64,000 bases of DNA, from assembly GCF_000427465.1 (NCBI RefSeq), contig NZ_ATYB01000008.1, positions 186,001 through 250,000 of the forward strand, read 5' to 3'. The position numbers were made by a program, and so were the translations under genes. The stretch's first letter is position 1. Every line of letters begins with the position of its first letter. The notes under the pieces are model-generated. The model made no database searches. It was not told the origin of the DNA and saw only the letters and a program-made list of their open reading frames with translations. Shown here one piece after another: positions 18,439 to 29,202 of this stretch. This DNA comes from Sinorhizobium arboris LMG 14919 (GTDB lineage Bacteria; Pseudomonadota; Alphaproteobacteria; Rhizobiales; Rhizobiaceae).

Positions 18439-19439
18439 CAGTGCTCTCCGCCTTCCTTGGCCAGTTCGAGAATGCGAACCCCCGTCGCCTGGTCGGTGAC
18501 GAGCGTGTCCAGATGATTGCCGCGCATGACGCTTAAGATCGGCCCCGCCTTGGTCGGTCCGCTTGCAACACCGATCTTCGTCGGGATCGAAGCGAATTCC
18601 GCGAGCGTCAGCGAGACCAGACGCCGGTTGAGACCGTAGCCGCAGACGCGCCCGTGATCGTCGAGCAGATGTGCCAACAGTTCGCAGGAGGCGCCGGATC
18701 GTTCGATCGCCTCGCGATCCGTGCTCGAGGAGGGGTGCAGGTCGTAATAGCTGGAGTCGTCCGACAGGATCGAACCGATGCCGACGACCGCAACCTTCGC
18801 TTCTCGTGCCCGCTTGAAAACGTCGGCCACCGCGCGCATCCCGAGCAGCATTTGCCGCTCTGCCTCGCTGTCGGCAAAGAGCGGCGCGTGGATCTGGAAC
18901 GAATGCCCGCCGAGCCGGTCCGCCATCAGGGTCGAGACGTGGTTGACGTCGGTATAGTGCTTGCCCTGTACGCAGCCGGTGGCCGGTATGACCTCAACGT
19001 CGAAACGCCGTGGCGGCTGCAGGCCTGCGACCACGGCGCTCACGCCCTTGCCCCCGGTGATGCAGATCGTGTCGCCGTCGGCGATCTCCTCCATCAGCAG
19101 CCGTGCCGCCGCCTCGCCGACCGCTTGCAGCGCGATCTGGGGGTTGTCGGAGACGGTCGGCACGACGACCGCACGGCGGATGCCTCCGAGCGCCAGCAAT
19201 TGCTCTTCGATTGCGACCAGCGGTTCGACGGGGGACTTGATCTTGATTTCGACAAGGCCGAGTTGGCGGCCGCGCTTGATCAGGCGGTTGACGGTCGCAT
19301 GCGAGATGCCGAGCTGATCGGCTATCTGCGCCTGCGTCAGTCCCTCCAGGAAGTGGAGCACCAGGGCCTGGTGCATCTGCCGGGCGATGACGATCTCTTC
19401 ACGCGGGGCAGACAAGGGTTTCGGTTTGGCGTTCGGCAT
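18438..19439 (-). CDS. SorC/DeoR-family transcriptional regulator
   Basis: 333 residues. N-terminal helix-turn-helix in GLTQAQIADQLGISHATVNR (residues about 34-53), then a SorC sugar-phosphate-binding domain with VVVPTVSDNPQIALQAVGEA, ICITGGKGVSAVV and GIGSILSDDSSYY. SorC/EryD-type regulators sense a phosphorylated intermediate. The gene lies inside the operon, one base after the permease stop, so it is probably autoregulatory. The inverted repeat at 23216-23242, upstream of the first gene, is the best candidate operator. Confidence 0.88.
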
Positions 19440-19440
19440 T

Positions 19441-20463
19441 TCAGGCAGCCTTCCGCTTGTGCAGCATATGATCGATGGAAACGGCTGCGAGCAGTATGCA
19501 GCCCTTGATCATATCCTGCCAGTAGACCGAAACGTCGAGCAGGATCAGCGAGCTGGTGACGACGGAGAGGAGGGCGATGCCGAGGATGGCGCCGAGGATC
19601 GTCCCCGATCCGCCGTTGAGCGAAGCGCCGCCGATCACCGCCGCCGCGATGATGTTGAGCTCCATGCCGACGCCGAAGGTCGGCGTCGCCGCGCCGAAGC
19701 GCGACATGTAGATCGTGCCCGCCACACCCGAGAGTGTCGCGCAAAGAACCGTCACCCAGAATTTGACGTCCTTCGTCTTGATCCCGGAATAGAGTGCGGC
19801 CTTCTCGTTGCTGCCGGTGTAGAAAACCTTGCGGAAGGCGGTTGCCCGGCGCAGCAGAAAATCGAAGGCGGCAACGACGGCGATGAAGATCAGGATCACA
19901 TAGGGCACACCGAAGAAAGTGCCCTGGCCCACAGCCTTGAACTCCGGCGGCAGGGTGAAGAGCGAAAGCGGCGTGCCTTTCGTGATGACGAGGCAGAGAC
20001 CGCGCACGATCACCATGGCCGCAAGCGACGTGATGAAGTGGTTGAGCCCGACGACGGTGACGAAGAAGCCCATGATGCAGCCTATGGCGGCACTGGCGGC
20101 AATGCCGACGAGCGATGCCGTCCAAGGATCCAACCCCATCAGGAACAGAGAGCCGGAGAGTACCATCGAGAAGCAGACGACGGAGCCGACCGAGAGATCG
20201 ATGCCGCCGACGATCAAGAGGATCGTCATGCCGACGACGACGATGCCCTCGACCGAGAAGGACATGAGCATCGCCCGGAAATTGCCGAGCGTCAGGAAAT
20301 GCGGCGAGGCGAAGCTCATGATGATGCAGAGCGAAAGGATGATCGCGATCAGTCCCGCCTCGCGCATCGTGCCAATCCGCTTCCAGCCGGGTCTGCGCGT
20401 TCTTCCGGCGACCCCCAATGTATCGACTGCCATAGCCCTGTCCCCTGCTTCTTCAGGCAGCAT
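19441..20463 (-). CDS. Ribose-type ABC transporter permease (RbsC family)
   Basis: 340 residues with about eight hydrophobic segments. Family stretches include [20 protein letters not shown] and [19 protein letters not shown]. The start at 20463 overlaps the ATPase stop by 11 bp; ATG 20433 is an alternative that would remove ten residues. It forms the inner-membrane channel of the importer encoded with the ATPase (20453-21994) and binding protein (22053-23081). Confidence 0.88.
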   Translation of the reverse strand: MLPEEAGDRAMAVDTLGVAGRTRRPGWKRIGTMREAGLIAIILSLCIIMSFASPHFLTLGNFRAMLMSFSVEGIVVVGMTILLIVGGIDLSVGSVVCFSMVLSGSLFLMGLDPWTASLVGIAASAAIGCIMGFFVTVVGLNHFITSLAAMVIVRGLCLVITKGTPLSLFTLPPEFKAVGQGTFFGVPYVILIFIAVVAAFDFLLRRATAFRKVFYTGSNEKAALYSGIKTKDVKFWVTVLCATLSGVAGTIYMSRFGAATPTFGVGMELNIIAAAVIGGASLNGGSGTILGAILGIALLSVVTSSLILLDVSVYWQDMIKGCILLAAVSIDHMLHKRKAA

Positions 20464-21994
20464 GCCCGGATGCCTTCAAATTTGTTTCGTTCGCCGCGCC
20501 GATGCCGGATGCCAGCCGCATGATCGCTTCCTCGGTCATTTCATCGCCCGAGACCTCTCCGGCGATCCGGCCCTCGTGCACCACCAGCACGCGATCGCAG
20601 AGGCCGATGAGCTCCGGCAGTTCCGACGAAATCACCAGGATGCCGATGCCGGCCTGGGCAAGCTCGCGCAGCAACCGATGGATTTCCGATTTGGCGCCGA
20701 CATCGATGCCGCGCGTCGGTTCGTCCATCAGGATCACCTTTGGATCGACGGCCAGTTGCTTGGCGATCGCGACCTTTTGCTGGTTGCCGCCCGAGAGCGA
20801 GGAGACCGGCATGTCGACGCCGCCCATCCGCACGCCAAGCCTGCGGGTCAGGTCTTCGGCGAGCATCCTTTCCCTGCGGGAGTTGAGCAGGCCCAATGAG
20901 GTCAACGCCTTCAGATCGAGTGCGGCGATGTTCTGGGCGATCGAGAGATCGAGGAAGACGCCGGATCCCTTCCGATCCTCCGAAAGATAGACGACGCCGG
21001 CCGTTGCCGCGTCGCAATAGCGCCGTAGACGAAGCACCCTGTCATGCAGCCGGACTTCGCCTTGCGTCACCGGTCGCAGCGCGCAGATGCCCTCGGCGAT
21101 TTCCGTCCGCCCGGAGCCGATCAGGCCGCCGACGCCGAGAATCTCGCCGTGGCGAAGGTCGAAGCTGACGTCGCGGAAGCGCGCGCCGTCGCCAAGGCCG
21201 CGGACCGAAAGAACCGGCTTGCCTATGCGCCCGCAGAATTGCTGCTTGTCCGGATAAAGCTGATCGATCTCGCGGCCGACCATCAGGCGGACGACGTCGT
21301 CAGGAGTGACCTCAGCGATGGTTTCCGTCGCAACATAGCGGCCGTCGCGGAACACGGTCACCCGGTCGCAAAGGCTGAACACCTCCGCCATGCGATGGCT
21401 GATATAAATGATCGAGATCCCGCGCGCCTTGAGGTCGCGAATGATGCCGAAGAGCACCTGCGCTTCTGTCTCGGTCAGCGCCGCCGTCGGCTCGTCGAAG
21501 ATGAGCACGCGGCAATCGAGCGTCAGCGCCTTGGCGATCTCTACGAGTTGCTGGCTGGAGATCGGCAGGTCGCCCACCCTTTGGGTAACGTCGATCGCGG
21601 CCAGTCGGTTCATCACGGCCTGGGCGTCGCGCTCCAGCTTGGCGAAGTCCATCAGAACCGAGCGTCTCCGGTTCGTCGCCGCCATGAACATGTTTTCCGC
21701 GATCGTCGCGTCCGGGCAAAGAGCGATCTCCTGGTGGACGAGCCCGATCCCGAGCGACTGCGCCGCCGCTGGCGAGGCGATCTTCACCGGTGCGCCTTCG
21801 ACGAGGATCTCTCCCTCCGACGGCTGCAGCACGCCGGCGATGATGTTCATCAGTGTCGATTTGCCGGCGCCGTTCTCACCGCAAAGTGCGTGAACTTCGC
21901 CCCGTTCGAGCCGAAAGTTTACAGCTGTCAATGCCTTCACGGCACCGAAGTGCTTGCTGACATTGTGGATCTCCAGCACGGTTGCTGACGCCAT
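20453..21994 (-). CDS. Ribose-type ABC transporter ATP-binding protein with two ABC domains (RbsA family)
   Basis: 513 residues. The first domain has Walker [10 protein letters not shown] and Walker [11 protein letters not shown]. The second has a degenerate Walker A ([15 protein letters not shown]), signature [15 protein letters not shown] and Walker [14 protein letters not shown]. This pairing of one canonical and one degenerate domain is normal for the RbsA/AraG group. Confidence 0.9.
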   Translation of the reverse strand: MASATVLEIHNVSKHFGAVKALTAVNFRLERGEVHALCGENGAGKSTLMNIIAGVLQPSEGEILVEGAPVKIASPAAAQSLGIGLVHQEIALCPDATIAENMFMAATNRRRSVLMDFAKLERDAQAVMNRLAAIDVTQRVGDLPISSQQLVEIAKALTLDCRVLIFDEPTAALTETEAQVLFGIIRDLKARGISIIYISHRMAEVFSLCDRVTVFRDGRYVATETIAEVTPDDVVRLMVGREIDQLYPDKQQFCGRIGKPVLSVRGLGDGARFRDVSFDLRHGEILGVGGLIGSGRTEIAEGICALRPVTQGEVRLHDRVLRLRRYCDAATAGVVYLSEDRKGSGVFLDLSIAQNIAALDLKALTSLGLLNSRRERMLAEDLTRRLGVRMGGVDMPVSSLSGGNQQKVAIAKQLAVDPKVILMDEPTRGIDVGAKSEIHRLLRELAQAGIGILVISSELPELIGLCDRVLVVHEGRIAGEVSGDEMTEEAIMRLASGIGAANETNLKASGHAA

Positions 21995-22017
21995 TACCGA
22001 TCTCCTCCCGGTTCGTG

Positions 22018-22041
22018 GGCCGCCCGGAGGGCCGGGCGGCC
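22018..22041 (-). repeat. Perfect 10-bp hairpin after the binding-protein gene
   Basis: GGCCGCCCGG (22018-22027), loop AGGG, CCGGGCGGCC (22032-22041), directly downstream of the binding-protein stop on the minus strand. No T-run follows. It probably protects the binding-protein mRNA or attenuates transcription into the ATPase gene. Confidence 0.55.
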
Positions 22042-22052
22042 GCTTTGGAACC

Positions 22053-23081
22053 TTATTCCTCGATACCCTTGGTGCCGCGGCGCTTCAGGTACCTGTCCCA
22101 GTAGAAGTCGTCGGCGTTGTCGGCCGTGACGATCGACAGTCCGTTGTCGACGACGGGGATGCTCATCGGGTTGAAGCCGGAGCGCTTGGCGTCGTTCATC
22201 GGGTCGATGAGCTCGGGATGCTTGGCGAGCCAGAGCAGCAGGAAGCCCATATAGCCCTGCATGCCCTGGTTCGGGTTGATCGAGCCGAAGACCTCGCCAG
22301 CCTTGATCATGTCGAGAATGTTGGCGTTGACGTCGGCGCACATGACGAGGACCTTGCCGCCGGTTTCCTTGTTCGCCTGCGCCGCGCCGATCGCCGAATT
22401 GGCCTCGGGCATGAAGACGGCGCCAAGGTTCGGGTTGGCCTGGATGAGGCTCGTCAGGCCCTGGTAGGCCTTGTTCGGGTCCTGATTGGAAGCGGCCCGG
22501 CCGACGAGCTTCATATCGGGCCATTTTTCCTCCATGCGGCCGATGAAGGCCGCAATGCGCTTGTCGTGATTGTCCTGGCCGGGATTTTCGAGCACCGCAT
22601 ATTCGCCCTTGCCGCCGAGCTTTTCGGCGATCTTGTCGGCGGCATAGATGCCTTCGCGGGTATTGTCGGAGGTGATGTAGGAAACGCGCTTCGACAAGGG
22701 TGAATCCGCGGCGAAGGTGACGACCGCCGTACCCTGCTCGATCGCCCGGTTGATCGGCTCGATGAACGGATCGGAGTTCATCGGATGAACCAGGATGCCC
22801 GCCGGGTTCTGCGCGAGTGCCTGGTCGAAGCTGGCGATCTGCTTGTTGACGTCATATTCCGGCGTTCCGGTGTATGCCGTCTCGCAGCCGAACTGCTGGC
22901 CGGCCTGCTTGAACATCTCATAAACGGGGAACCAGTATTCGACGCCGGATACCATCACGTTCATGACGTATTTTTCGCCCGGCTTGCAGCGGAACGGGTT
23001 TTCCGTTTCGGCGGCGGCTGTGCCGGCAAGAAGCGTGGTTGTAAGGACCGCCATCGCGGTCGTGCTGAGAAAATTGCGCAA
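22053..23081 (-). CDS. Ribose-type ABC transporter sugar-binding protein
   Basis: 342 residues. Signal peptide residues 1-24 end in AGTAAA-E. The periplasmic-binding fold of the RbsB group shows in [39 protein letters not shown] and [19 protein letters not shown]. It is the first gene of the nine-gene operon. The bound sugar is not identifiable by eye. Confidence 0.88.
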   Translation of the reverse strand: MRNFLSTTAMAVLTTTLLAGTAAAETENPFRCKPGEKYVMNVMVSGVEYWFPVYEMFKQAGQQFGCETAYTGTPEYDVNKQIASFDQALAQNPAGILVHPMNSDPFIEPINRAIEQGTAVVTFAADSPLSKRVSYITSDNTREGIYAADKIAEKLGGKGEYAVLENPGQDNHDKRIAAFIGRMEEKWPDMKLVGRAASNQDPNKAYQGLTSLIQANPNLGAVFMPEANSAIGAAQANKETGGKVLVMCADVNANILDMIKAGEVFGSINPNQGMQGYMGFLLLWLAKHPELIDPMNDAKRSGFNPMSIPVVDNGLSIVTADNADDFYWDRYLKRRGTKGIEE

Positions 23082-23215
23082 GAGTCCTCCTCGAGGCCGA
23101 AGCCCCTCCCAAAAAGCGCGTCGGCGCGCCCAAGGCGGCCGCTCAAGTTCGTGAAGTCCGACCTTCCTCCTCGAAGTCCGGTAGAGGCAGGTAACTCCAT
23201 GGAAGGACGTGTGTC

Positions 23216-23242
23216 AATATATTTCGCTATGTGAAATATATT
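23216..23242. promoter_or_regulatory. 27-bp inverted repeat, candidate operator of the SorC-type regulator
   Basis: AATATATTTC (23216-23225) and GAAATATATT (23233-23242) are perfect 10-bp arms with a 7-nt spacer. It is strikingly AT-rich in GC-rich DNA and lies 135 bp upstream of the first gene of the sugar operon. The whole stretch 23082-23474 has no convincing gene: apart from this repeat it holds the operon leader and the downstream end of the next permease gene. Confidence 0.55.
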
Positions 23243-23474
23243 TCATACCGTCTCCGCTTGTGCGGGGATGCCGGGTTTGAAGACAGCTGGTCGAGAGGAC
23301 AAAGTCATGGAGCATGGGATCACACCTAAGACCGAGCATGCTCCGCGCGTCCGGGGCATCGCCTGGCAGACGCGCAGCGTCGCCTGGTTGCTGCGCAACG
23401 GCAACGCTCTCGAGAGCGCACTTGCGCAGCAATAGCGATCAAACCCTGTCGGTGCGGCCTTCGGCGTTGCGGCT

Positions 23475-24428
23475 TCAGCCCCGCGGCCTGCCGGCGACGG
23501 ATCGCAGGTTGTCGAGGAGGACCGCGATCAGCAGGATGAGGCCACGCACGACATTTTGATAGAAGGCCTGGATGTTGAGCAGGTTCATCACGTTCTCGGC
23601 AATGCCCATGATCAATACGCCGACGACGACGCTGGTCATGGTCGCCCTGCCGCCGGCAAGCGAAACACCGCCGAGAACGCAGGCGGAAATGACCGAGAGT
23701 TCGAGGCCGATTGCCGCATTCGGCTGGCCGGAAGTGATGCGCGAGGCCAGCAGGATTCCTGCCACGGCGCATACGAGTCCCTGCAGTGCGAAAATCCAGA
23801 TGCGCGTGCGCGCGACGTCTACGCCCGCAAGCCGGGAAGCTTCCGGGTTGCCGCCGATCGCAAGCGTGTTCTTGCCGAAGACGGTACGGTTGAGCAGGAA
23901 GCCGAAGACGATGAAGAAGGCGACCATCACCCAGATCGGCGTGGGGACAGTCAGAAACTTGGACAGGGAGAGCTGGTAAAAGGCCGGATCGTTGATTCCG
24001 ACCGCGCGCCCGTTCGATGCGATCAAGCCGAACCCGCGGACGATTTGCATCGTCGCCAGCGTAGTTATGAGCGCATTGATGCGGAAACGGGCGATCACGA
24101 TGCCGTTCGCGACGCCGACGATTGCGCCGCAGGCGAGAGCTGCGAGCAGCCCGAGTACGATCGAGCCCGTGGCATTCGATGCCATGACGGCTACCATTCC
24201 GGAGAAAGCCACAGTCGAGCCGACGGAAAGGTCGAAGTCACGCGACGCCAGGCAGAACATCATCGTGCAGGAGACGACCCCGATGGTCACCACCGACTGC
24301 AGCAGGCCCAGCATGTTGCGTTCGGTGAGGAAATTCGGAACCGTCAGCGACACCACCAGCAAGGCCGCGGCGAAAATAACCACCAGTCCCTGCTCGCCGA
24401 GAAGGAGTTTTTTCAAGGAAGTCGTCAT
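23475..24428 (-). CDS. Arabinose-type ABC transporter permease (AraH/RbsC family)
   Basis: 317 residues from ATG 24428. The same frame stays open upstream to 24962, but that part overlaps the ATPase gene in another frame and is not protein-like. Family stretches: MMFCLASRDFDLSVGSTVAF, INALITTLATMQIVRGFGLI and VISACVLGGVSLAGGRATMT. It starts two bases after the ATPase stop and forms the channel of the importer with the AraG- and AraF-like subunits. Confidence 0.88.
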   Translation of the reverse strand: MTTSLKKLLLGEQGLVVIFAAALLVVSLTVPNFLTERNMLGLLQSVVTIGVVSCTMMFCLASRDFDLSVGSTVAFSGMVAVMASNATGSIVLGLLAALACGAIVGVANGIVIARFRINALITTLATMQIVRGFGLIASNGRAVGINDPAFYQLSLSKFLTVPTPIWVMVAFFIVFGFLLNRTVFGKNTLAIGGNPEASRLAGVDVARTRIWIFALQGLVCAVAGILLASRITSGQPNAAIGLELSVISACVLGGVSLAGGRATMTSVVVGVLIMGIAENVMNLLNIQAFYQNVVRGLILLIAVLLDNLRSVAGRPRG

Positions 24429-24430
24429 CG

Positions 24431-25957
24431 TTACCGTACCTGTTCGGAAAGGGACACACTTTGGGCTGAAGCATCCGGGAGCGCGGCTGCGAGAATCCGG
24501 TGTTCGTCGAAGTCGGCTCTTGCGACATCGGCCGCGATGCGGCCTTCGCACATCACCAGAATGCGGTCTGCAATGCCCATTACCTCGGGCAATTCGCTCG
24601 AGATGACGACGATGGCCATGCCTTGCGCCGCAAGCTCGTAGAGAATGTCGTAGATTTCCGATTTCGCACCGACATCGATGCCGCGGGTCGGCTCGTCGAC
24701 CAACAGCACCTTGACGCCCTCTTCCGACAGCCAGCGTCCAAGGATCACCTTCTGTTGGTTTCCGCCGGAAAGATTGACGATGTCCTGGGTGCGCGACGGC
24801 GTGCGCACGCGCAGCTTCGCGATGAACCTGTCGGCGAGCTCCGCCTCTTTTTCGAGGTCGAGAATGCCGAAACGCGAGAAATGGCGGCGGGAGGAGATCG
24901 CTATATTCTCCTCGATTGAACGCCCCTGGACGATCCCGTCGGATTTTCGGTCTTCCGGGCATAAGACGACGCCGGCACGGATCGACAGTTGCGGATTGTC
25001 CGCCGGTACGGCAACGCCATCCACCAGGACCTTGCCCCGCGAGCGGCTATCGGCACCATAGACCAGGCGGGCCATTTCGCTGCGGCCGGCGCCGATCAGC
25101 CCGAAGAAGCCGAGAATTTCGCCCCTGCGCACGGAGAAACTGATCGGATGGGGCAGAGCGGCGCCGGCAACGCCTTCGACTGTAAGCCTCGCCGTCCCGA
25201 GCGGCCTGGGACGCCAGCCCCAGATGTTCGCTATTTCGCGCCCGACCATCTCGGCGATGATCTGCTCGCGGCTGACTTTCGAGATGTCCGGATGATGGGC
25301 GGCAAGGCGGCCGTCTCTCAGCACAGTGAGGCTGTCGCACAGGCGGAAGATCTCATCCAGCCGATGCGAAACATAGAGGATAACGGTGCCGTTCGACCGC
25401 AACCTCTCGATCAGGGAAAAGAGGATCTCGCTTTCGCGTGAGGAAAGCGAAGAGGTCGGCTCGTCGAGCGCAATCACCCGGGCATCGATCATCACTGCCT
25501 TGGCGATCTCGACCATCTGGCGCTCCCCGATCGACAGGGACGCGACCTTCGCGGCAGGATCGACGTCGATACCGATTTCCGCAAGCCTGTCGGCGACGAC
25601 TCTGACCAACTGGCGGCGGTCGATGACGCCGGCCCTGCCGGGAAAACGTCCTAGCCAGAGGTTTTCGGCGACCGTCAGCTCCGGCACGAGCTGCAGCTCC
25701 TGATGGATGACGATTACGCCCGCGTCAAAGGCGTCGCGTACGGAACGATAGTGTTGCGGCTCGCCGTCGATGCGGATCTCGCCGGTATCGGCAGCCTGGT
25801 CCCCGGAGAGCACCCGTATCAAGGTGGACTTTCCGGCTCCGTTTTCGCCCATCAGTCCGTGAACGGCACCCTTGCGGACGGAAAAGGAGACCTCCGACAG
25901 CGCCTGGACGCCGGGATAGCCTTTTGAAATCGATTGGAAGTCCAGAAAATCCTGCAT
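24431..25957 (-). CDS. Arabinose-type ABC transporter ATP-binding protein with two ABC domains (AraG family)
   Basis: 508 residues. First domain: Walker [10 protein letters not shown] (about residue 38), weak signature LSIGERQMVEIAKAV, Walker B VIALDEPTSSL. Second domain: degenerate Walker A in GLIGAGRSEMARLVYG, signature [15 protein letters not shown], Walker [14 protein letters not shown]. Part of the araFGH-like importer divergent from the GntR regulator and dgoD. Confidence 0.9.
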   Translation of the reverse strand: MQDFLDFQSISKGYPGVQALSEVSFSVRKGAVHGLMGENGAGKSTLIRVLSGDQAADTGEIRIDGEPQHYRSVRDAFDAGVIVIHQELQLVPELTVAENLWLGRFPGRAGVIDRRQLVRVVADRLAEIGIDVDPAAKVASLSIGERQMVEIAKAVMIDARVIALDEPTSSLSSRESEILFSLIERLRSNGTVILYVSHRLDEIFRLCDSLTVLRDGRLAAHHPDISKVSREQIIAEMVGREIANIWGWRPRPLGTARLTVEGVAGAALPHPISFSVRRGEILGFFGLIGAGRSEMARLVYGADSRSRGKVLVDGVAVPADNPQLSIRAGVVLCPEDRKSDGIVQGRSIEENIAISSRRHFSRFGILDLEKEAELADRFIAKLRVRTPSRTQDIVNLSGGNQQKVILGRWLSEEGVKVLLVDEPTRGIDVGAKSEIYDILYELAAQGMAIVVISSELPEVMGIADRILVMCEGRIAADVARADFDEHRILAAALPDASAQSVSLSEQVR

Positions 25958-25977
25958 GGCAGCGCTCGGGGAAGGAT

Positions 25978-26001
25978 GCCCGGCGCTTGCGACCGCCGGG
26001 C
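25978..26001 (-). repeat. Perfect 8-bp hairpin after the AraF-like gene
   Basis: GCCCGGCG (25978-25985), 8-nt loop, CGCCGGGC (25994-26001), between the binding-protein stop and the ATPase start on the minus strand. No T-run. It occupies the same position as the hairpins at 8622-8650 and 22018-22041. Confidence 0.5.
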
Positions 26002-26023
26002 TCGTTTCAAACGGGGGCAGGGC

Positions 26024-27007
26024 TTACTCGATGCCGAGTTCCTTGCGGACGGCCTCGTAGTTGTCGCGCAGCGCGAGCTGGCCCGCGGTCAGGGTCAGCT
26101 TTTCCGGTTCCTTGGCGTTGGCGATCCACTCATACATGTTGAGGGCCGTCTCGTAGCCGTGGCGCTTCGGCGAGATGATGACGGTGCCGAAGAATCCCGT
26201 GGGCGAGGGCTTCTTGAATTCGTTGATCGCGGAGTCCGCGCCGCCGATGCCAACGCCGATCATGCTGTCTGCGGAAATGCCGACCGTCTCGGTGGCGCGC
26301 ACTGCACCGAGAACGGCTTCGTCGTTGAGACCGACGGCAACCCACTTCTTGATGCCGGCGTTCTTGTTAAGAACGACCGTCGCGGCGTTGAGCGCAGCTT
26401 CGGTGTCGGTCTTTGCCTGCGGTGCGTCGAAGATATTGGCTTCAGGGAAGCCGTTCGCTTTCAGGACGGAGAGCGCGCCCTCGACGCGGTCGACCGCAGT
26501 CGGGAGCTGGTCGTAGGAAACGCGGATCGCGCCGACGTCCTTCATGTCCCAGCCACGCTTCTTGATCTCGGCAATAATCGCCTCGCCGACGGCCTCGCCG
26601 ATCTTCGTGGCGGATATGCCCATATGCGGCACGTCTTCGATCGGGCTGCCGTCTGCATTGACCAGGCGATCGTCGACGGTCATCAGCTTCAGGTCGTTGG
26701 CTGCCGCCTTCGCGACGATGCCGGGGCCAAGCTTCACGTCAGGGGTGCAGATGATGAAGCCCTGTGCACCTTGAGCGCCGAGATTGTCGATGGCCGACTG
26801 AACCTTTTCGCCATCCTGGGCGCCGATCTTGACGAGCGTGAAACCCTTTTCCTTGGCTGCCTCGTCGGCGAATTTCCATTCGTCCTGGAACCATGGCTCC
26901 TCCGGTTGCTTGACGATGAAGCCGATCTTCACGTCGGAGGCGAAGGCGGATGTTGCAGCAAGAATCGCGACGGTGCCGGCCAAAGCGACGGCCTTGATAA
27001 AGCGCAT
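26024..27007 (-). CDS. Arabinose-type ABC transporter sugar-binding protein (AraF family)
   Basis: 327 residues with a signal peptide to about residue 23 (AATSAFA-S). AraF-type segments include KIGFIVKQPEEPWFQDEWKF at the mature N-terminus, LMTVDDRLVNADG and IGVGIGGADSAINEFKK, which resemble the L-arabinose/galactose-binding proteins of E. coli AraF type. The first gene of its operon; divergent from the GntR-type gene. With D-galactonate dehydratase next door, an aldose or aldonate of the galacto/arabino series is the likely ligand. Confidence 0.87.
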   Translation of the reverse strand: MRFIKAVALAGTVAILAATSAFASDVKIGFIVKQPEEPWFQDEWKFADEAAKEKGFTLVKIGAQDGEKVQSAIDNLGAQGAQGFIICTPDVKLGPGIVAKAAANDLKLMTVDDRLVNADGSPIEDVPHMGISATKIGEAVGEAIIAEIKKRGWDMKDVGAIRVSYDQLPTAVDRVEGALSVLKANGFPEANIFDAPQAKTDTEAALNAATVVLNKNAGIKKWVAVGLNDEAVLGAVRATETVGISADSMIGVGIGGADSAINEFKKPSPTGFFGTVIISPKRHGYETALNMYEWIANAKEPEKLTLTAGQLALRDNYEAVRKELGIE

Positions 27008-27064
27008 GATCTCTCTCCCTGTTCGAACTGCTCCCTGCAGCGGTCATTGGTGTAGGATGGAAAG

Positions 27065-27093
27065 ATCATACTTGTCAATTGGTCTTGTATGAT
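27065..27093. promoter_or_regulatory. Inverted repeat in the divergent promoter, candidate GntR operator
   Basis: ATCATAC (27065-27071) and GTATGAT (27087-27093) are perfect 7-bp arms separated by 15 nt. FadR-type GntR proteins bind GTnnAC-containing palindromes, so this site between the importer and regulator genes is a plausible shared operator. The spacing is longer than usual for the family. Confidence 0.4.
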
Positions 27094-27195
27094 GAATGAT
27101 GGACTTAAATCTGATAATGAGCCGTGAGCGGGGGATCGTCACTCCAGGCCAATTGCGATAAGCATCGCTTCAAGCCTCGAGAAATTCGGTCGCAG

Positions 27196-27963
27196 ATGGA
27201 GAGTTCGGTGCAAGCACAAGAGGAAGAATTGGTGGATGCGAGCGGCACGTCTGCCCGCCGGCCCCGTGTCCGGAAGGACGTGACACGGGCGATCGCTTCC
27301 GAGATCTGCGGCGACACCTATCCGGCGGGCAGCTTTCTGCCGCGGGAGAACGACCTATGCGAGCGCTACGGCGTCAGCCGGACGGTGATACGGGAATCGC
27401 TGAAGATTCTCGAATCGAAGGGACTGGTGCGCGGTCGCTCGCGCGTCGGCACCGTCGTCTGCAGCAAGGACGAGTGGAACATTCTTGACCAGCAGGTGCT
27501 GGAGTGGATCGGCGACCGGATTTTTCAGTTCGACCTTCTGAACTGCATTCTGGAAGCCCGCCGTGCGATCGAGCCGGTTGCGGCGGAGCTGGCAGCTGCC
27601 CGCGCGACGGTGCAGGAACTCGCCGAGATCGAGCGCGCCTGGCAGCAGATGAGAGACGCCGAAGGCGACATCGTGAAGTTCACGGCGGCCGACGTCGCCT
27701 TCCACGAGTCACTGTTGAGGGCGAGCCACAATCAGGTGTTTCAGCAGCTGGCGAGCATCATCCAGGCCGGCCTCAAATTCTCTCTGCAAGCCTCGAACGA
27801 GGCGGCGGATACGTGCGGCGACGCTGTGGAGATCCACAGACAATTGCTCGAAGCGCTGCGGATGCGCGACACGGCTGCAGCACGTGCCTGCTCGTATCGG
27901 TTGTTGGACCTTGCCGCACGCGATCTCGCCGTCGCCGTCGAAAGGCATTCGCCGCAAGTCTGA
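27196..27963 (+). CDS. FadR-type GntR transcriptional regulator
   Basis: 255 residues from ATG 27196; a GTG at 27124 would add 24 residues. The winged helix is in [38 protein letters not shown] and [12 protein letters not shown]. The C-terminal FCD-type helical domain has the metal-site pattern Asp...His in [11 protein letters not shown] and later His in [10 protein letters not shown]. The arrangement resembles DgoR/GntR regulators of aldonate catabolism. It precedes dgoD by 59 bp and probably controls both the importer and dgoD operons. Confidence 0.88.
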   Translation: MESSVQAQEEELVDASGTSARRPRVRKDVTRAIASEICGDTYPAGSFLPRENDLCERYGVSRTVIRESLKILESKGLVRGRSRVGTVVCSKDEWNILDQQVLEWIGDRIFQFDLLNCILEARRAIEPVAAELAAARATVQELAEIERAWQQMRDAEGDIVKFTAADVAFHESLLRASHNQVFQQLASIIQAGLKFSLQASNEAADTCGDAVEIHRQLLEALRMRDTAAARACSYRLLDLAARDLAVAVERHSPQV

Positions 27964-28022
27964 CGGCCAATATCCGACGCCGTTCGGATAACCATCTTCC
28001 CACGCAGATTGGACGCATTTCC

Positions 28023-29171
28023 ATGAAAATCACAAAACTGACGACCTATATCGTTCCGCCGCGCTGGCTGTTTCTCAAGATCGAAACCGATGAGGGTGTC
28101 GTCGGGTGGGGGGAGCCCGTGGTCGAGGGGCGGGCTCTGACGGTCGAAGCTGCCGTTAACGAGCTCTCGGATTATCTCGTCGGCAAGGACCCCTTCCTCA
28201 TCGAGGACCATTGGAATGTCCTTTACCGCGGCGGGTTCTACCGCGGCGGCGCGATCCATATGAGCGCGCTCGCCGGTATCGACCAGGCGCTCTGGGACAT
28301 CAAGGGCAAGGCGCTCGGTCAGCCGGTGCACTCCCTCCTCGGCGGGCAGTGCCGCGACAGGATCAAGGTTTATTCCTGGATCGGCGGTGACCGCCCGAGC
28401 GACGTCGCGAACAATGCGCGCGAGGTGGTCGCCAGAGGCTTCAAGGCGATCAAGCTCAACGGCTGCGAGGAGATGCAGATCGTCGACACCAATGAGAAGA
28501 TCGACAAGGCGGTCGAGACGATCGGGCTCATCCGCGATGCGATCGGACCCCACATCGGCATCGGCGTGGATTTCCACGGACGGGTCCACAGGCCGATGGC
28601 GAAGGTCCTTGCCAAGGAACTCGAGCAGTTCAAGCTGATGTTCATCGAGGAGCCGGTTCTTTCGGAGAACCGCGAAGCCCTCAAGGAAATCGCCAATCAC
28701 TGCTCGACGCCGATCGCGCTTGGCGAAAGGCTCTACTCGCGCTGGGACTTCAAATCGGTTCTCTCAGACGGCTTCGTCGATATCATCCAGCCGGATCTTT
28801 CCCATGCCGGCGGGATCACCGAATGCCGCAAGATCGCCGCGATGGCCGAGGCCTACGACGTGGCTCTGGCGCCGCATTGCCCGCTCGGGCCGATTGCGCT
28901 TGCCGCCTGCCTCCAGGTCGACGCGGTCAGCTATAATGCATTCATTCAGGAGCAGAGCCTCGGAATTCACTACAACGAGGCGAACGACATCCTCGACTAC
29001 ATCTCCAATAAGGAGGTCTTCGCTTACGAGGACGGCTTCGTTTCCATTCCGCAGGGACCCGGTCTCGGCATCGAGGTGGACGAGGCCTATGTGGTGGAGC
29101 GCGCGAAGGAGGGGCATCGCTGGCGCAATCCGGTCTGGCGCCATTCGGACGGCAGTGTGGCCGAGTGGTGA
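28023..29171 (+). CDS. dgoD: D-galactonate dehydratase
   Basis: 382 residues, the same length as E. coli DgoD. It belongs to the enolase superfamily, with metal ligands Asp183, Glu209 and Glu235 (VDFHG, FIEEP, LGERLYS), His185 as one catalytic base and a second His in LAPHCPLGP. These positions match the E. coli numbering. The enzyme dehydrates D-galactonate to 2-dehydro-3-deoxygalactonate. ATG 28023 is chosen because the longer open frame to 27504 overlaps the regulator. No dgoK or dgoA is in the window, so later steps must be encoded elsewhere. Confidence 0.92.
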   Translation: MKITKLTTYIVPPRWLFLKIETDEGVVGWGEPVVEGRALTVEAAVNELSDYLVGKDPFLIEDHWNVLYRGGFYRGGAIHMSALAGIDQALWDIKGKALGQPVHSLLGGQCRDRIKVYSWIGGDRPSDVANNAREVVARGFKAIKLNGCEEMQIVDTNEKIDKAVETIGLIRDAIGPHIGIGVDFHGRVHRPMAKVLAKELEQFKLMFIEEPVLSENREALKEIANHCSTPIALGERLYSRWDFKSVLSDGFVDIIQPDLSHAGGITECRKIAAMAEAYDVALAPHCPLGPIALAACLQVDAVSYNAFIQEQSLGIHYNEANDILDYISNKEVFAYEDGFVSIPQGPGLGIEVDEAYVVERAKEGHRWRNPVWRHSDGSVAEW

Positions 29172-29202
29172 GGACTATGCGCCGATCGAAGGGAGGGCAG
29201 GG

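Noticed and set aside
24429..24962. 178-codon upstream extension of the arabinose-type permease
   Set aside because: It overlaps the ATPase gene in a different frame and is rich in Arg and Pro; ATG 24428 gives a normal permease N-terminus.
27504..28022. Long N-terminal extension of D-galactonate dehydratase
   Set aside because: It lies inside the GntR-type gene; starting at 28023 gives exactly the 382 residues of E. coli DgoD with matching residue numbers.
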